Shown: positions 40,560 to 48,857 of the stretch, piece after piece | Layout of the letters: each line of letters begins with the position of its first letter | How positions within the stretch are numbered: position 1 is the stretch's first letter | Source of the DNA: Sporobacter sp963675425 | GTDB lineage: Bacteria; Bacillota; Clostridia; Oscillospirales; Oscillospiraceae | DNA: 64,000 nt | Assembly: GCA_963675425.1 (NCBI GenBank) | Contig: OY776214.1 | Coordinates: forward strand, 2,480,001-2,544,000 | Direction of reading: 5' to 3' | Program-made: the position numbers and the translations under genes | Notes under the pieces: model-generated | Database searches by the model: none | What the model was told of the DNA's origin: nothing | What the model saw: only the letters and a program-made list of their open reading frames with translations

Positions 40560-40588
40560 ATTCTACAACCGGTTTTGTTTTATGTCAA
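40560..40588 (-). promoter_or_regulatory. Promoter of rny
   Basis: On the minus strand TTGACA (40583-40588), 17-bp spacer, TAGAAT (40560-40565), about 115 bp before the start codon. Confidence 0.75.
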
Positions 40589-40711
40589 GCAAATTTGTAA
40601 CCTTTTGAGACAGGTATCATACAAAACGAAACATTCTGAGACCGCTGAAAACAGTAAATGGCCCGTTAAAGCCTGAAACGCTGCTGCAGAGAATTGTTGC
40701 GCTCAGTATAA

Positions 40712-41824
40712 TTATGGCTCATTCCGCTCGCTTTTAAGCCGCCGGCCAAGTTCGTCGGCCGCCGTCATTGCATTGTAAAGCATCTCACCCGTTACCGGGA
40801 AGGGAAGATTGTGCGACGGCTTGCCCGGCCCGGCCGCATCGTCGGCAACAGCGCGAAGCGGCGCTTCGCCGATTCCGTCACAGCCCAGGTCGCTCAGGGT
40901 GACCGGCAGACCGACGTCCAGACAGAAGCGTATAATTTCGCCGATCACATTGTCCGGCCTGTTTTCGACGATCAGATGGGCAAGCAGGCCGAAAGCGACC
41001 TTCTCGCCATGCGAAAACGCATGCATTTCGTCTATTAGTGAGAAGCTTTCCGACAGCGCGTGCGCCACGGCGACACCGCCGCTTTCAAAACCCAGTCCGC
41101 TTAAAAGCGTATTGGCCTCGACGACGCGTTCCAGCGCCGGCGTGACCGTGTGTGCCTCGCACGCGCGTCTGGCATCCGCACCGAATTCCAGCAGCGTTTC
41201 AAGACAAAGCCTGGCCAGTGCCATGGCCGACGGTGAAATCATCCCGCCAAAATTGTTGAGCGCACCGGCTTTATAACAGGCATCGGCCTCAAACCATGTC
41301 GCCAGCGCGTCTCCCATACCGGCCACGAGCTGCCGTACCGGCGCGGCGGCGATGATGCGCGTGTCGACGAGCACAAGCGCCGGATTTTTTTTCAGCGGCC
41401 GAAGGCGGCTGAACGTGCCATCCTCATTATAAACGACTGTCAGCGCACTGCACGGCGCGTCATTTGACGCGATTGTCGGGACGATCGCTGCGGGTATGCA
41501 GAGGTCTTCGGCGGCTGCTTTTACAGCGTCGATTACCTTGCCGCCACCGCTGGCCAAAAGAAGGTCACAGCCGCGCGATTTCCCAAGCATCATCAGCCGG
41601 TCTATTTCCTCGTTTGAGGCTTCGCCGCTGAAAAGTGCCTCCGTCTGATAAACACCGCAGCGCTGAAAGCTTTGTGCACGGCCCTCGCGCGTTGCGGCAA
41701 GTCCTGTTTTTCCGCCGACAACCAGGATGTTTTTACCCAGCGGCCGTATGTGTTCGCCCAGCTCAAAAATCACGCCATCGCCCTGAACGTATCGGCCCGG
41801 CGAACCAAAAATCATTGTATGCAC
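40712..41824 (-). CDS. gldA: Glycerol dehydrogenase-like iron/zinc alcohol dehydrogenase
   Basis: 370 aa. Group III metal-dependent dehydrogenase fold: NILVVGGKTGLAA, LLASGGGKVIDAVKAAAE (NAD-binding GGGxxxD), PTIASNDAPCSALTV, metal ligands at GMGDALATWFEAD (Asp), AVAHALSES (His) and MHAFSHGEKVAFG (His). This set is typical of glycerol dehydrogenases (glycerol to dihydroxyacetone), though the start MHTMIFGSPGRYVQGDG is also found in relatives with other substrates. Single gene with copy B of the 161-bp repeat upstream. Confidence 0.82.
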   Translation of the reverse strand: MHTMIFGSPGRYVQGDGVIFELGEHIRPLGKNILVVGGKTGLAATREGRAQSFQRCGVYQTEALFSGEASNEEIDRLMMLGKSRGCDLLLASGGGKVIDAVKAAAEDLCIPAAIVPTIASNDAPCSALTVVYNEDGTFSRLRPLKKNPALVLVDTRIIAAAPVRQLVAGMGDALATWFEADACYKAGALNNFGGMISPSAMALARLCLETLLEFGADARRACEAHTVTPALERVVEANTLLSGLGFESGGVAVAHALSESFSLIDEMHAFSHGEKVAFGLLAHLIVENRPDNVIGEIIRFCLDVGLPVTLSDLGCDGIGEAPLRAVADDAAGPGKPSHNLPFPVTGEMLYNAMTAADELGRRLKSERNEP

Positions 41825-41987
41825 ATCTATTCACCGCTCTTTCCATATGGTCTGTCGAACAGATTATACCCGACTGGAGCGGCAAAAACAATAACGCATT
41901 TAAACGCACGGAAACCCAGATATTGTGTTTCACTTTTAATAAGATTATAATGGGAATAAGAAAGAGCGGGTAAAACCCGCTCCTACA

Positions 41988-42148
41988 CTGTCGGCAAAGC
42001 CCTCCGGGCTTTGCCGACAAGAAGATTGCATGACGGCTGCTCGGCCGCAACCGTCATGATAAGAGTCATTTCCGATGCGCATGTCCCCGGAAATGACGGA
42101 TATTACTTTATTTCCGTCGTGCGCGACGGAAACTCTGCGGGGCTTTTT
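41988..42148. repeat. 161-bp four-hairpin dispersed repeat, copy B
   Basis: Differs from copy A at about six positions. Two of them, GTCGGC..GCCGAC versus GTCGAC..GTCGAC, preserve a base pair. Palindromes 2 (CATGACGG/CCGTCATG) and 3 (GTCATTTCC/GGAAATGAC) are perfect here. The element is bounded by CTGTCGGCAAAGC and, just beyond, GCTTTGTCGACAG, an inverted pair. AGCGGGT..ACCCGCT hairpins flank both sides. Confidence 0.85.
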
Positions 42149-42211
42149 GCGCTTTGTCGACAGTCTGAGAGCGGGTTAAAACCCGCTCCGGTGCGTCATT
42201 TGTAATGTGAT

Positions 42212-42841
42212 TCAGTCATTTTCAGATATGTCGGTGATTTGCTTTAAGAACATCGGCGCGACGAGCCGGTAATCGGGCAGCATGGACGCGATGTCACGCG
42301 TGGCATAGTAGATCGACAGGCCGTTGACGCTTGTCCAGAACAAAATTGACAGCTCCATCGGGTCGCCGTCCACGACGGTGCCTTCCAGTTGGCCGCGGCG
42401 GAAGATTTCCGCCATGATCCTGTAGGCCACGTCGCGCTTTTTATCCAGCTGAGACTGCGCCTCCTCCGAAATCTCGGCCTGATACGTGGCCTGTGCGATC
42501 ATCCGGCAGGTCTGACGGAAGCGCGGACTTGTCTCAATGGTCTTGAACAGAATCTTAAGTGCGTACATAACCTTTTCGCCGTTGGTTTTGTTCATCTCGC
42601 GCACGAAGCGCGCCGTATCGTTGATGCGCTCGAGAGCATCGTCCACAAGGTCTATGTAGACGGCTTCCTTTGATGGATAGTAATAATATAAAAGCCCCTG
42701 GGAGATCTCGGCTGCCTCGGCGATATCCTGTATCCGGGTAGAATAGTAGCCTTTTTTCGAAAACTGGTTAAGCGCCTCAAGTAGTATCAGCTCTCGCTTC
42801 GCGTCCCGGATCCGTTTGTTTTGTGCTGCTGTCCTTGCCAT
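42212..42841 (-). CDS. TetR-family transcriptional regulator
   Basis: 209 aa. N-terminal HTH: RELILLEALNQFSKKGYYSTRIQDIAEAAEISQGLLYYYYPSKEAVYIDLVDDA. The C-terminal helical domain (about 60-209) resembles other TetR ligand-binding domains, with LSILFWTSVNGLSIYYAT. A near-perfect palindrome overlaps its own -10, so it is probably autorepressed. Convergent or partner target genes are not obvious: the next plus-strand gene, vanZ-like, is 200 bp away. Confidence 0.9.
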   Translation of the reverse strand: MARTAAQNKRIRDAKRELILLEALNQFSKKGYYSTRIQDIAEAAEISQGLLYYYYPSKEAVYIDLVDDALERINDTARFVREMNKTNGEKVMYALKILFKTIETSPRFRQTCRMIAQATYQAEISEEAQSQLDKKRDVAYRIMAEIFRRGQLEGTVVDGDPMELSILFWTSVNGLSIYYATRDIASMLPDYRLVAPMFLKQITDISEND

Positions 42842-42872
42842 TTAAGATCACCACCCATGATAAAATTACCAC

Positions 42873-42890
42873 ATTGAATGTAAATTCAAT
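42873..42890. promoter_or_regulatory. Likely TetR operator
   Basis: ATTGAATGTAAATTCAAT is an 18-bp palindrome, imperfect only at the centre. It overlaps the -10 of the TetR promoter, which fits autorepression by the adjacent regulator. Confidence 0.65.
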
Positions 42891-42916
42891 ATATGCTATG
42901 TCAGACTATATGTCAA
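42888..42916 (-). promoter_or_regulatory. Promoter of the TetR gene
   Basis: On the minus strand TTGACA (42911-42916), 17-bp spacer, TATATT (42888-42893), about 45 bp before the start codon. Confidence 0.75.
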
Positions 42917-43044
42917 GCGAGAAAACGGAAAAAATACCAATGAAATCCAAAAAATCTCTTTGCGTTCTATATTGCCATAACGCAAGTGTAGAGTTTTGCC
43001 AAAACGTGACGATTAACGGGAAAAAAATTGCGGCGGTTAAATAA

Positions 43045-43524
43045 ATGACGATATTAAAGAAGCATAAAATTATCGGGTGGGCCATCGCCGGTGTTTATAT
43101 GGCGGCTCTTCTGAAACTGGCGGTTTTCCGTGCGGATTTTTTAACGCATGAGCTGTTTTCAAACGGATACCTGAACTACCTTCCGATGAATAGCTACATA
43201 GATATACTCCAGCGGGGTAGGTATATAGCCTTTATATATTTATTCGGCGGCAACATCGCCTGGTTCATGCCTTTCGGCTTTTTACTGCCAGTTCTTACGG
43301 GTCGGCCGAGAAAAGCCGTGTGGCTGGCGCTTTTTGGCTTTCTTCTGTCTTTTGTCATTGAATTCTCGCAGTTTATGTTCGGCACGGGTGATACCGAGCT
43401 GGATGACTTAATACTTAACACGCTCGGCGCACTTTTTGGGTTTTTGATTTATCGCGGTTATGAGCGACTGAGAAAACGAAAGGGCGCGAATGAAACGGAG
43501 GTCCGGGATGATTCTAAGGTATGA
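43045..43524 (+). CDS. VanZ-like membrane protein
   Basis: 159 aa with about four membrane helices (IGWAIAGVYMAALLKLAVF, GGNIAWFMPFGFLLPVL, AVWLALFGFLLSFVIEFSQF, DDLILNTLGALFGFLIY). FIEFSQ..FG...DLDDLI..T.G...G is the VanZ family signature. Family members occur near teicoplanin resistance genes but most have unknown roles. The ribosome site is weak. The next gene begins 17 bp before this one ends, with its AACGGAGG inside this reading frame. Confidence 0.82.
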   Translation: MTILKKHKIIGWAIAGVYMAALLKLAVFRADFLTHELFSNGYLNYLPMNSYIDILQRGRYIAFIYLFGGNIAWFMPFGFLLPVLTGRPRKAVWLALFGFLLSFVIEFSQFMFGTGDTELDDLILNTLGALFGFLIYRGYERLRKRKGANETEVRDDSKV

Positions 43525-44188
43525 AATTGCCAAACTTTTAAAATTAAACGGGATGTCGGACGTCGGCTTCTGCCGCGTACCGGACGGGCCGGCAGGCCTG
43601 CCGTACGCCGTATCCGTCGCCGCCGCGTTGTCGGACGCCGTTGTTAACGAGATCGACGGCGCGCCGACGTACACGTATTACCATCACTACAGGACCGTTA
43701 ACGCCTTCATAGACCGGATGCTTTTGCAGACAGGTCTTCTTCTCAGCGAATACGGATATCACTATATCCCCGTCGGGGCGTCACAGTCATCACCGGCCGG
43801 TGAGAAGCGCGAGCACAAGGGCCGTTACTCGCATAAAAAAGCCGCCGTGCTGGCGGGGCTTGGAACAGTGGGTAAAAGCGCCTTGTTCTTACATCGCACA
43901 CTTGGGCCGCGCGTGCGGCTGGGAACGCTTTTTACAGACTGTTCGCTCAGCGAGACAAACGCGGTGGCCGAATCACAGTGCGGGAGCTGCACACTCTGCG
44001 CAGACGCCTGTCCGGCCGGAGCCATAAAAGGCTCGGATTGGCACTCAGGCATTGAACGCGGCGAGCAGTTTGACGCTGAGGCCTGCAACAGTTATATGCG
44101 CGGCCATTTTATGCATATCGGGCGGGGCGCTGTGTGCGGCGTGTGCATGCGTGTGTGCCCAAAAGGGAGAAAATATGCCAACAGATAA
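43508..44188 (+). CDS. QueG-like 4Fe-4S reductase family protein
   Basis: 226 aa from ATG 43508, 7 bases after GGAGG. Two ferredoxin-type motifs lie at the C-terminus: CGSCTLCADACPAGAI and CGVCMRVCPKG. The upstream part resembles epoxyqueuosine reductase relatives (KKAAVLAGLGTVGKSALFLHRTLGPRVRLGTLFTD), which bind cobalamin. It is shorter than true QueG (over 300 aa), lacking the HEAT-like tail, so it is probably a paralog with a different substrate. The next gene starts 14 bases before its stop. Confidence 0.8.
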   Translation: MILRYEIAKLLKLNGMSDVGFCRVPDGPAGLPYAVSVAAALSDAVVNEIDGAPTYTYYHHYRTVNAFIDRMLLQTGLLLSEYGYHYIPVGASQSSPAGEKREHKGRYSHKKAAVLAGLGTVGKSALFLHRTLGPRVRLGTLFTDCSLSETNAVAESQCGSCTLCADACPAGAIKGSDWHSGIERGEQFDAEACNSYMRGHFMHIGRGAVCGVCMRVCPKGRKYANR

Positions 44189-44759
44189 AGCGACAATCGA
44201 AACTGAAAGGCTTCTCATCCGGCGCTTCTGCGCCGCCGACTGGGCAGACCTGCACGAATACCTGTCCGATCCGGACATTGTCAAATTTGAACCCTACGGG
44301 ATTTTTACGATTGGGCAGTGCCGTCAGGAAGCACGGCGCCGCGCCGACGACCGGGACTTCTGGGCCGTGTGCTTAAGCGAGAGCGGGAAGCTGGTCGGCA
44401 ACCTCTATCTGGCAAAGCAGAAATTTGACACATGGGAGCTGGGTTACGTTTTTAATAAAATGTATCAGGGGCTGGGGTACGCGTCAGAAAGCGCCGGCGC
44501 GCTACTGGACGACACGTTTTTAAGTCAGGACGCCCGGCGGATTACCGCTATGTGCAACCGTGAAAATAACCGGTCCTGGCGGCTTTTAGAGCGGCTGGGT
44601 TTTGTGCGGGAGGGCTGCCTGCGGCAAAACGCGTATTTTAAAAAAGATGAAAAAGGCCATCCTCTTTGGTTTGATACCTATATGTATGGTATGCTCCGGC
44701 CAGATTGGCTGGCGGCGTACACAGGCAAGGGCCGCAGCAGAACCGAGGCGCAGAAATGA
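44175..44759 (+). CDS. GNAT-family N-acetyltransferase
   Basis: 194 aa from ATG 44175 (AAAGGGAG 7 bases upstream). RimJ/RimL-like: IETERLLIRRFCAADWADLHEYL, LGYVFNKMYQGLGYASESAGALLD (acetyl-CoA loop Q-G-x-G-x-A), CNRENNRSWRLLERLGFVREG. The substrate may be an amino group of a protein or a small molecule. It overlaps the QueG-like gene by 14 bases and the shikimate kinase gene by 4 (ATGA), so the cluster is translated as a unit. Confidence 0.88.
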   Translation: MPTDKATIETERLLIRRFCAADWADLHEYLSDPDIVKFEPYGIFTIGQCRQEARRRADDRDFWAVCLSESGKLVGNLYLAKQKFDTWELGYVFNKMYQGLGYASESAGALLDDTFLSQDARRITAMCNRENNRSWRLLERLGFVREGCLRQNAYFKKDEKGHPLWFDTYMYGMLRPDWLAAYTGKGRSRTEAQK

Positions 44760-45265
44760 AGAATAATCTCATATTGATCGGTATGCCGGGCGCGGGCAAG
44801 AGCACCGTGGGCGTTGTTTTGGCAAAAGCGCTCGGTTATGACTTTATCGATACGGATATTGTCCTCAGCCGCCGCGTCGGCATGACGCTTCAAAAATTCA
44901 TTAACCGGTATGGCATCGATTCATTTCTAAAGGAGGAAGAACAAGCGGCGCTGTCGCTGGACTGTGAGAATACGGTAATAGCCACGGGCGGCAGCATGGT
45001 GGTGTCGGACACAGCGATGCGCTATTTGAAAGACGACTCTAAAACAGTGTTTTTTAACATACCGCTGTCTGAGCTTAAAAGACGCCTATATAATATCAAG
45101 ACGCGCGGAATCGCCCTCCGGCCGGGACAGACGATTGAGGCGCTGTACACCGAGCGCCAGCCCCTGTACGAGAAATACGCCGATATCACCGTCCCCGGAC
45201 AGCCGGAGAATGTCCGGGACCTTGAGAGTCTCGTCGATGAAATTGTAAAAAGCCTCGCTTATTAA
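44756..45265 (+). CDS. aroK: Shikimate kinase
   Basis: 169 aa from ATG 44756, overlapping the GNAT stop. Phosphorylates shikimate at O-3 with ATP in aromatic amino acid synthesis. P-loop LIGMPGAGKSTVG, substrate-binding DFIDTDIVL (D-x-D), FLKEEEQAAL (the E of FR..E), VIATGGSMV (GG-x) and RGIALRPGQTIEALYTERQPLYEKYAD (lid and Y-x-x-x-A). One point of caution: the conserved Arg of the FR..E block is replaced (FLKEEE), so a related kinase activity is possible. Confidence 0.82.
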   Translation: MKNNLILIGMPGAGKSTVGVVLAKALGYDFIDTDIVLSRRVGMTLQKFINRYGIDSFLKEEEQAALSLDCENTVIATGGSMVVSDTAMRYLKDDSKTVFFNIPLSELKRRLYNIKTRGIALRPGQTIEALYTERQPLYEKYADITVPGQPENVRDLESLVDEIVKSLAY

Positions 45266-45403
45266 AGGTGCGCACAAAAAATTAATTGACATATTGAAGA
45301 TTCCCTCTGTCCTCTCTTTTATTCAGGAACGCTTTTTTTGGCCGTTTGGGTAGGCGGCGAGCTTTAGGCAATACGATTATTTTTTGCCGCCGAATTTATA
45401 AGA

Positions 45404-45432
45404 TTGATACAAAACACGAATTATGGTAAAAT
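45404..45432 (+). promoter_or_regulatory. Promoter of the M24 peptidase gene
   Basis: TTGATA, 17-bp spacer, TAAAAT, about 30 bp before the start codon. Confidence 0.7.
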
Positions 45433-45462
45433 AAGCATGATTCACAGATCTGCGGAGGAACC

Positions 45463-46653
45463 ATGCGAAAAGAATTAACGAAAGAGGAAGTGACGCTGCG
45501 GCTGGAAAAATTCCGCCGTGCGATGGATCAAAAAAATCCCGATTGGGAAACGGCGGTTTTTGTCAGTAAGATCAACCAATATTATTTTACGGGTACGCTG
45601 CAGGACGGCCTGCTAATTATCCGCCGAGACGGTAAAATGGGCTATTTCGTACGCCGGAGCTATGAGCGGGCCCGGGATGAGTCCCCGTTTGAGGCAATTT
45701 ATCCGATGAACAGCTACCGCGATGCGGCAGGGATCATCGGCGCGGACTGCGGCAAAACGTTTATTGAAAAAGATATTATGACACTGTCGATCTCCGAACG
45801 GCTGAGTAAGTACTTTAAGATGGCTGAGCTGAAGCCGCTCGATCAGATAATTTTACACGTCCGCGCGGTGAAAACGCCGTATGAGCTTTCCTGTATGGAG
45901 GAGGCCGGGCACATACACGATACGCTGATGATTGACGTTGTCCCGCCGCTGGTGCGCGAGGGCATGAGCGAAACCGATTTATGCGTGGCGCTTTTGGGCA
46001 AGATGTACGAGCATGGGTTTCACGGCACGACGCGGTTCCAGATGTTTCAGACAGACCTGGGGTTGGGCCAGATCGGGTTCGGGACAAGCACGCTGTATCC
46101 CACGTATTTTGACGGGCCGGGCGGCCATGTGGGCCTGTCCGCCGCCGCGCCGATGATGGGCGACCGGACGCGGATATTAAAGCGCGGAGACGCGATCTTT
46201 ATTGATATCGGGTTTGGCATCAAGGGCTATAACAGCGACAAGTCGCAGGCGTATATATTCGGGGCGCAGCCGTCCGAGGAGACCCTCCGGGCGCATCGCC
46301 GGTGCATGGAGATCCAGCATCGTATCGCTACGCTTTTAGTACCGGGCGCTGTGCCGGCTGATATTTACCGGACGGTTATGAACGAGTTGGACGAGGATTT
46401 CAAGGAGAACTTTATGGGTTTCGGCAAGCGCCAGGTCAAATTCCTGGGCCACGGAATCGGGCTGCACGTTGATGAACCGCCCGTCATTGCCGAGGGCTTT
46501 AACGACCCAATTGAGGAAAACATGGTCTTTGCCGTGGAGCCGAAAAAAGGGATGCCTGGTGTCGGGCTTGTCGGCGTGGAGGACACGTACGTCGTCACGA
46601 AGAACGGTGCGCGGTGCCTCACCGGCGGCGCGCGTGACATAATCGTGATATAA
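45463..46653 (+). CDS. M24-family metallopeptidase (Xaa-Pro dipeptidase-like)
   Basis: 396 aa, ribosome site TGCGGAGGAACC. N-terminal creatinase-like domain (VFVSKINQYYFTGTLQDGLLIIRRDGK) to about 150, then the pita-bread fold. Metal ligands appear as FIDIGFGIKGYNSDKSQ (two Asp), FLGHGIGLHVDEPP (His), FAVEPKKG (Glu) and GVEDTYVVT (Glu). All five positions are kept, so it is probably active, removing N-terminal residues before proline or splitting Xaa-Pro dipeptides. Cytosolic; no signal peptide. Confidence 0.88.
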   Translation: MRKELTKEEVTLRLEKFRRAMDQKNPDWETAVFVSKINQYYFTGTLQDGLLIIRRDGKMGYFVRRSYERARDESPFEAIYPMNSYRDAAGIIGADCGKTFIEKDIMTLSISERLSKYFKMAELKPLDQIILHVRAVKTPYELSCMEEAGHIHDTLMIDVVPPLVREGMSETDLCVALLGKMYEHGFHGTTRFQMFQTDLGLGQIGFGTSTLYPTYFDGPGGHVGLSAAAPMMGDRTRILKRGDAIFIDIGFGIKGYNSDKSQAYIFGAQPSEETLRAHRRCMEIQHRIATLLVPGAVPADIYRTVMNELDEDFKENFMGFGKRQVKFLGHGIGLHVDEPPVIAEGFNDPIEENMVFAVEPKKGMPGVGLVGVEDTYVVTKNGARCLTGGARDIIVI

Positions 46654-46756
46654 GTCCTTGATTCGATGTTTGATCGGTTTTGAGTTGATGTGAAAACTAT
46701 AAGTAATGATTTATGGAACACTCAATATATAAGATGACACAACGAAAGGAGCTATT

Positions 46757-47059
46757 ATGAAAAAGTTTACGGTACAGGAAGCAAAGGATATAGCCGCCCA
46801 GCTCGGCATCGATTTTGAAAAAGCGGGATTCACCGCGGAGGAGTATCTCGAGGGCATCAATATCGAGCTTGAGCATGGAATTATCGACCCGGAAACGAAC
46901 GTTACGAATGACGACGGGCTCATGACGGGCAAGATTGCATACGCGCACCTAAAGGAAAACAAATTGTATTACGACGACAATATCGGACTGGAGGCGTGGG
47001 AGCACGCGCTCGACAAAATTCAGGGCGACACAACGGGGAAAAAAATCACAATTGTATGA
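46757..47059 (+). CDS. DUF5661 family protein
   Basis: 100 aa, GAAAGGAGC upstream. FTVQEAKDIAAQLGIDFEKAGFTAEEYLEGINIELEHG and TNVTNDDGLMTGKIAYAHLKE are the family pattern. Acidic, soluble, no known function. Single gene, with a GC hairpin (GGCGGGaCGG..CCGGCCCGCC, 47178-47210) further downstream. Confidence 0.75.
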   Translation: MKKFTVQEAKDIAAQLGIDFEKAGFTAEEYLEGINIELEHGIIDPETNVTNDDGLMTGKIAYAHLKENKLYYDDNIGLEAWEHALDKIQGDTTGKKITIV

Positions 47060-47173
47060 CCCGTACGATTTTTTTACAGCATTTTTAACGAGAGCCTGAA
47101 ATATATGTATATTGGCGGCGATTCCGGTGATAATAACATCGACCGGGATATGTTGAGATGAGAGCAAAAGTAA

Positions 47174-47218
47174 GATGGCGGCGGGACGGATTTAATCCGG
47201 CCCGCCGCAGCCCTTTTA
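47174..47218 (+). terminator. Hairpin terminator downstream of the DUF5661 gene
   Basis: GGCGGGACGGATTT and AATCCGGCCCGCC form a stem followed by GCAGCCCTTTT. It lies about 115 bp after the stop codon. Confidence 0.55.
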
Positions 47219-47353
47219 AACAGACGACGGCATAGAGCGGCCGGCCTTGTCAAGAATGACGATTTTGCTGTTACCTGAATTTTTTCATAGTTAATTCATA
47301 AAGATGTGCTATAATGCGAATTGACTATTATTAAAATCTGGGGAAGGCGCTAA

Positions 47354-47968
47354 ATGAACAGCTTTTCACATAATCTGATTGGCAAGATCCTTTTAAACCA
47401 ATTATCGACGCGCTACGGCGTTGAGCTGGACCGGCGAAGCTTTTTGTACGGCTGTATGCTGCCGGATTTCAGGAGGTATTTCAAGACACTTCCGCACGAA
47501 CCGTTATACTGGGAGCGTTACATAAAAAACGAAATACGTGACCTGTCAGGACTTAAGCAGACGGGCAAAAGGTTCGGGCCCGGCGTATCCAAACGCCTGG
47601 GGATAATCTGCCACTTTTACGCCGACTATTGCTGCTATGCGCATACGTGCTTCTTCGAGGGGGGCACACTTACCCATATGAAGTATGAATGGTTTCTGGA
47701 CCGGCGGCTCCGGGACCATGCCGCGCGGCTGTACACGGCAGAGCTGGGCGTGAAGACAGTTCCGGTTCTGAGCCCCGAGGCCATTTACGCCGATATGACG
47801 TCGCTGCTGGATAAGTATAAGGAATACGAGCCGGGCTATATGCGGGATGTGACGTTTGCGTTACGCGCCTGCGCCGGCCTGATCACGGCTGTGGCTGAAA
47901 GCGCTGCCGTCCCGGCAGTAAAACCACTGCTCATCGGCAGCCTGGCAGCCGGTGTGGCAAACGGCTGA
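47354..47968 (+). CDS. Zinc-dependent phospholipase C-like family protein
   Basis: 204 aa, GGGGAAGGCG upstream. It resembles the PLC/S1-P1 zinc-hydrolase-like proteins found in clostridia: HNLIGKILLNQL near the start, FLYGCMLPDF, GIICHFYADYCCYAHTCFF with several His, and DMTSLLDKYKEYEPGY. No signal peptide is seen, so it is probably cytosolic. Catalytic activity is not proven from sequence. Confidence 0.65.
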   Translation: MNSFSHNLIGKILLNQLSTRYGVELDRRSFLYGCMLPDFRRYFKTLPHEPLYWERYIKNEIRDLSGLKQTGKRFGPGVSKRLGIICHFYADYCCYAHTCFFEGGTLTHMKYEWFLDRRLRDHAARLYTAELGVKTVPVLSPEAIYADMTSLLDKYKEYEPGYMRDVTFALRACAGLITAVAESAAVPAVKPLLIGSLAAGVANG

Positions 47969-48056
47969 TAACTGGGCGAGGACGAGGCATCGCTGCCGCG
48001 TGAGGCAATCATATAAAAAGCAGTTCCGGTAAAAATAATTACTAGGGGGCGGTTTT

Positions 48057-48728
48057 GTGTATTCCGAACGGAAAGAGTATTCATTTTTCTCAAAGGTTTA
48101 TTTTAATATGACGTGGGCGCTGGTCCTTACAGGGCTTGTGGCTTATGGTGTCAGCATTTATCCGCCGTTTGTGACGGCTATTTTAAACAACATGGCCGGC
48201 CTGATCATCCTTATGCTGCTCGAGGTTGTGCTTGTGGCGGTGCTGTCCAAGCGGATTATGACAATGAGTATTGGGGCGGCGTATCTGGGCCTCATGGTCT
48301 TTTCGATTATCAATGGGATAACGCTGGCGCTTATATTCCTGGTCTATACGCTTTCATCCATCGTCACGGTGTTCGGTGTGGCGGCGGGCCTGTTTGCCGT
48401 TATGGCGCTTTTTGGCTATACGACAAAGAAGGACCTGTCGGCGTGGGGGCGTTTTCTCATCATGGCCGTGGTTGGCCTCATCATTGCGTCGGTTGTGAAT
48501 CTCATTCTTCGCAGCGAAACGCTGATGTATGTCTACAGCTTTGTCGGCGTGTTCATCTTTTCCGGTCTTACGGCTTACGACACACAGTATCTTAAAAATA
48601 TGTTTTATAATACGAGTCTTGCACCCGAGCAATACGAGAAGATCGCTATTGTCGGCGCGCTGAAGCTGTATCTGGACCTCATTAACCTGTTTTTGATGCT
48701 GCTCCGTTTTTTTGGGCGGAGAAGATAA
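48057..48728 (+). CDS. Bax inhibitor-1/YccA family membrane protein
   Basis: 223 aa from GTG 48057 (AGGGGGCGG upstream). Seven membrane helices can be traced, with YFNMTWALVLTGLVAYGVSIY first and the C-terminal pair ETLMYVYSFVGVFIFSGLTAYDTQYLKNM and ALKLYLDLINLFLMLLRFFGRR. TAYDTQ and LYLDxxNLFLxLL are family signatures, and the two Asp residues form the proposed pH-gated cation leak. Related to YetJ. Confidence 0.92.
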   Translation: MYSERKEYSFFSKVYFNMTWALVLTGLVAYGVSIYPPFVTAILNNMAGLIILMLLEVVLVAVLSKRIMTMSIGAAYLGLMVFSIINGITLALIFLVYTLSSIVTVFGVAAGLFAVMALFGYTTKKDLSAWGRFLIMAVVGLIIASVVNLILRSETLMYVYSFVGVFIFSGLTAYDTQYLKNMFYNTSLAPEQYEKIAIVGALKLYLDLINLFLMLLRFFGRRR

Positions 48729-48738
48729 ATGAGATTAT

Positions 48739-48770
48739 GGAAAGGCGGGAGGTAGCTCCCGCCTTTATTA
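48739..48770 (+). terminator. Terminator after the BI-1 family gene
   Basis: AAAGGCGGGAG pairs with CTCCCGCCTTT over a 4-base loop, then ATTAAAG. It lies about 10 bp after the stop codon. Confidence 0.85.
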
Positions 48771-48857
48771 AAGTGCTTGATTGTTCTAAATAAGGGCAGT
48801 GACCGTCAAAACCTTCCGTACTGATTCTGTTATGATGGTGCAAGGAGGTGCTTTTAC

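Noticed and set aside
42823..43044. Short plus-strand frame overlapping the TetR promoter
   Set aside because: It runs across the promoter and operator with no ribosome site or recognisable protein features.
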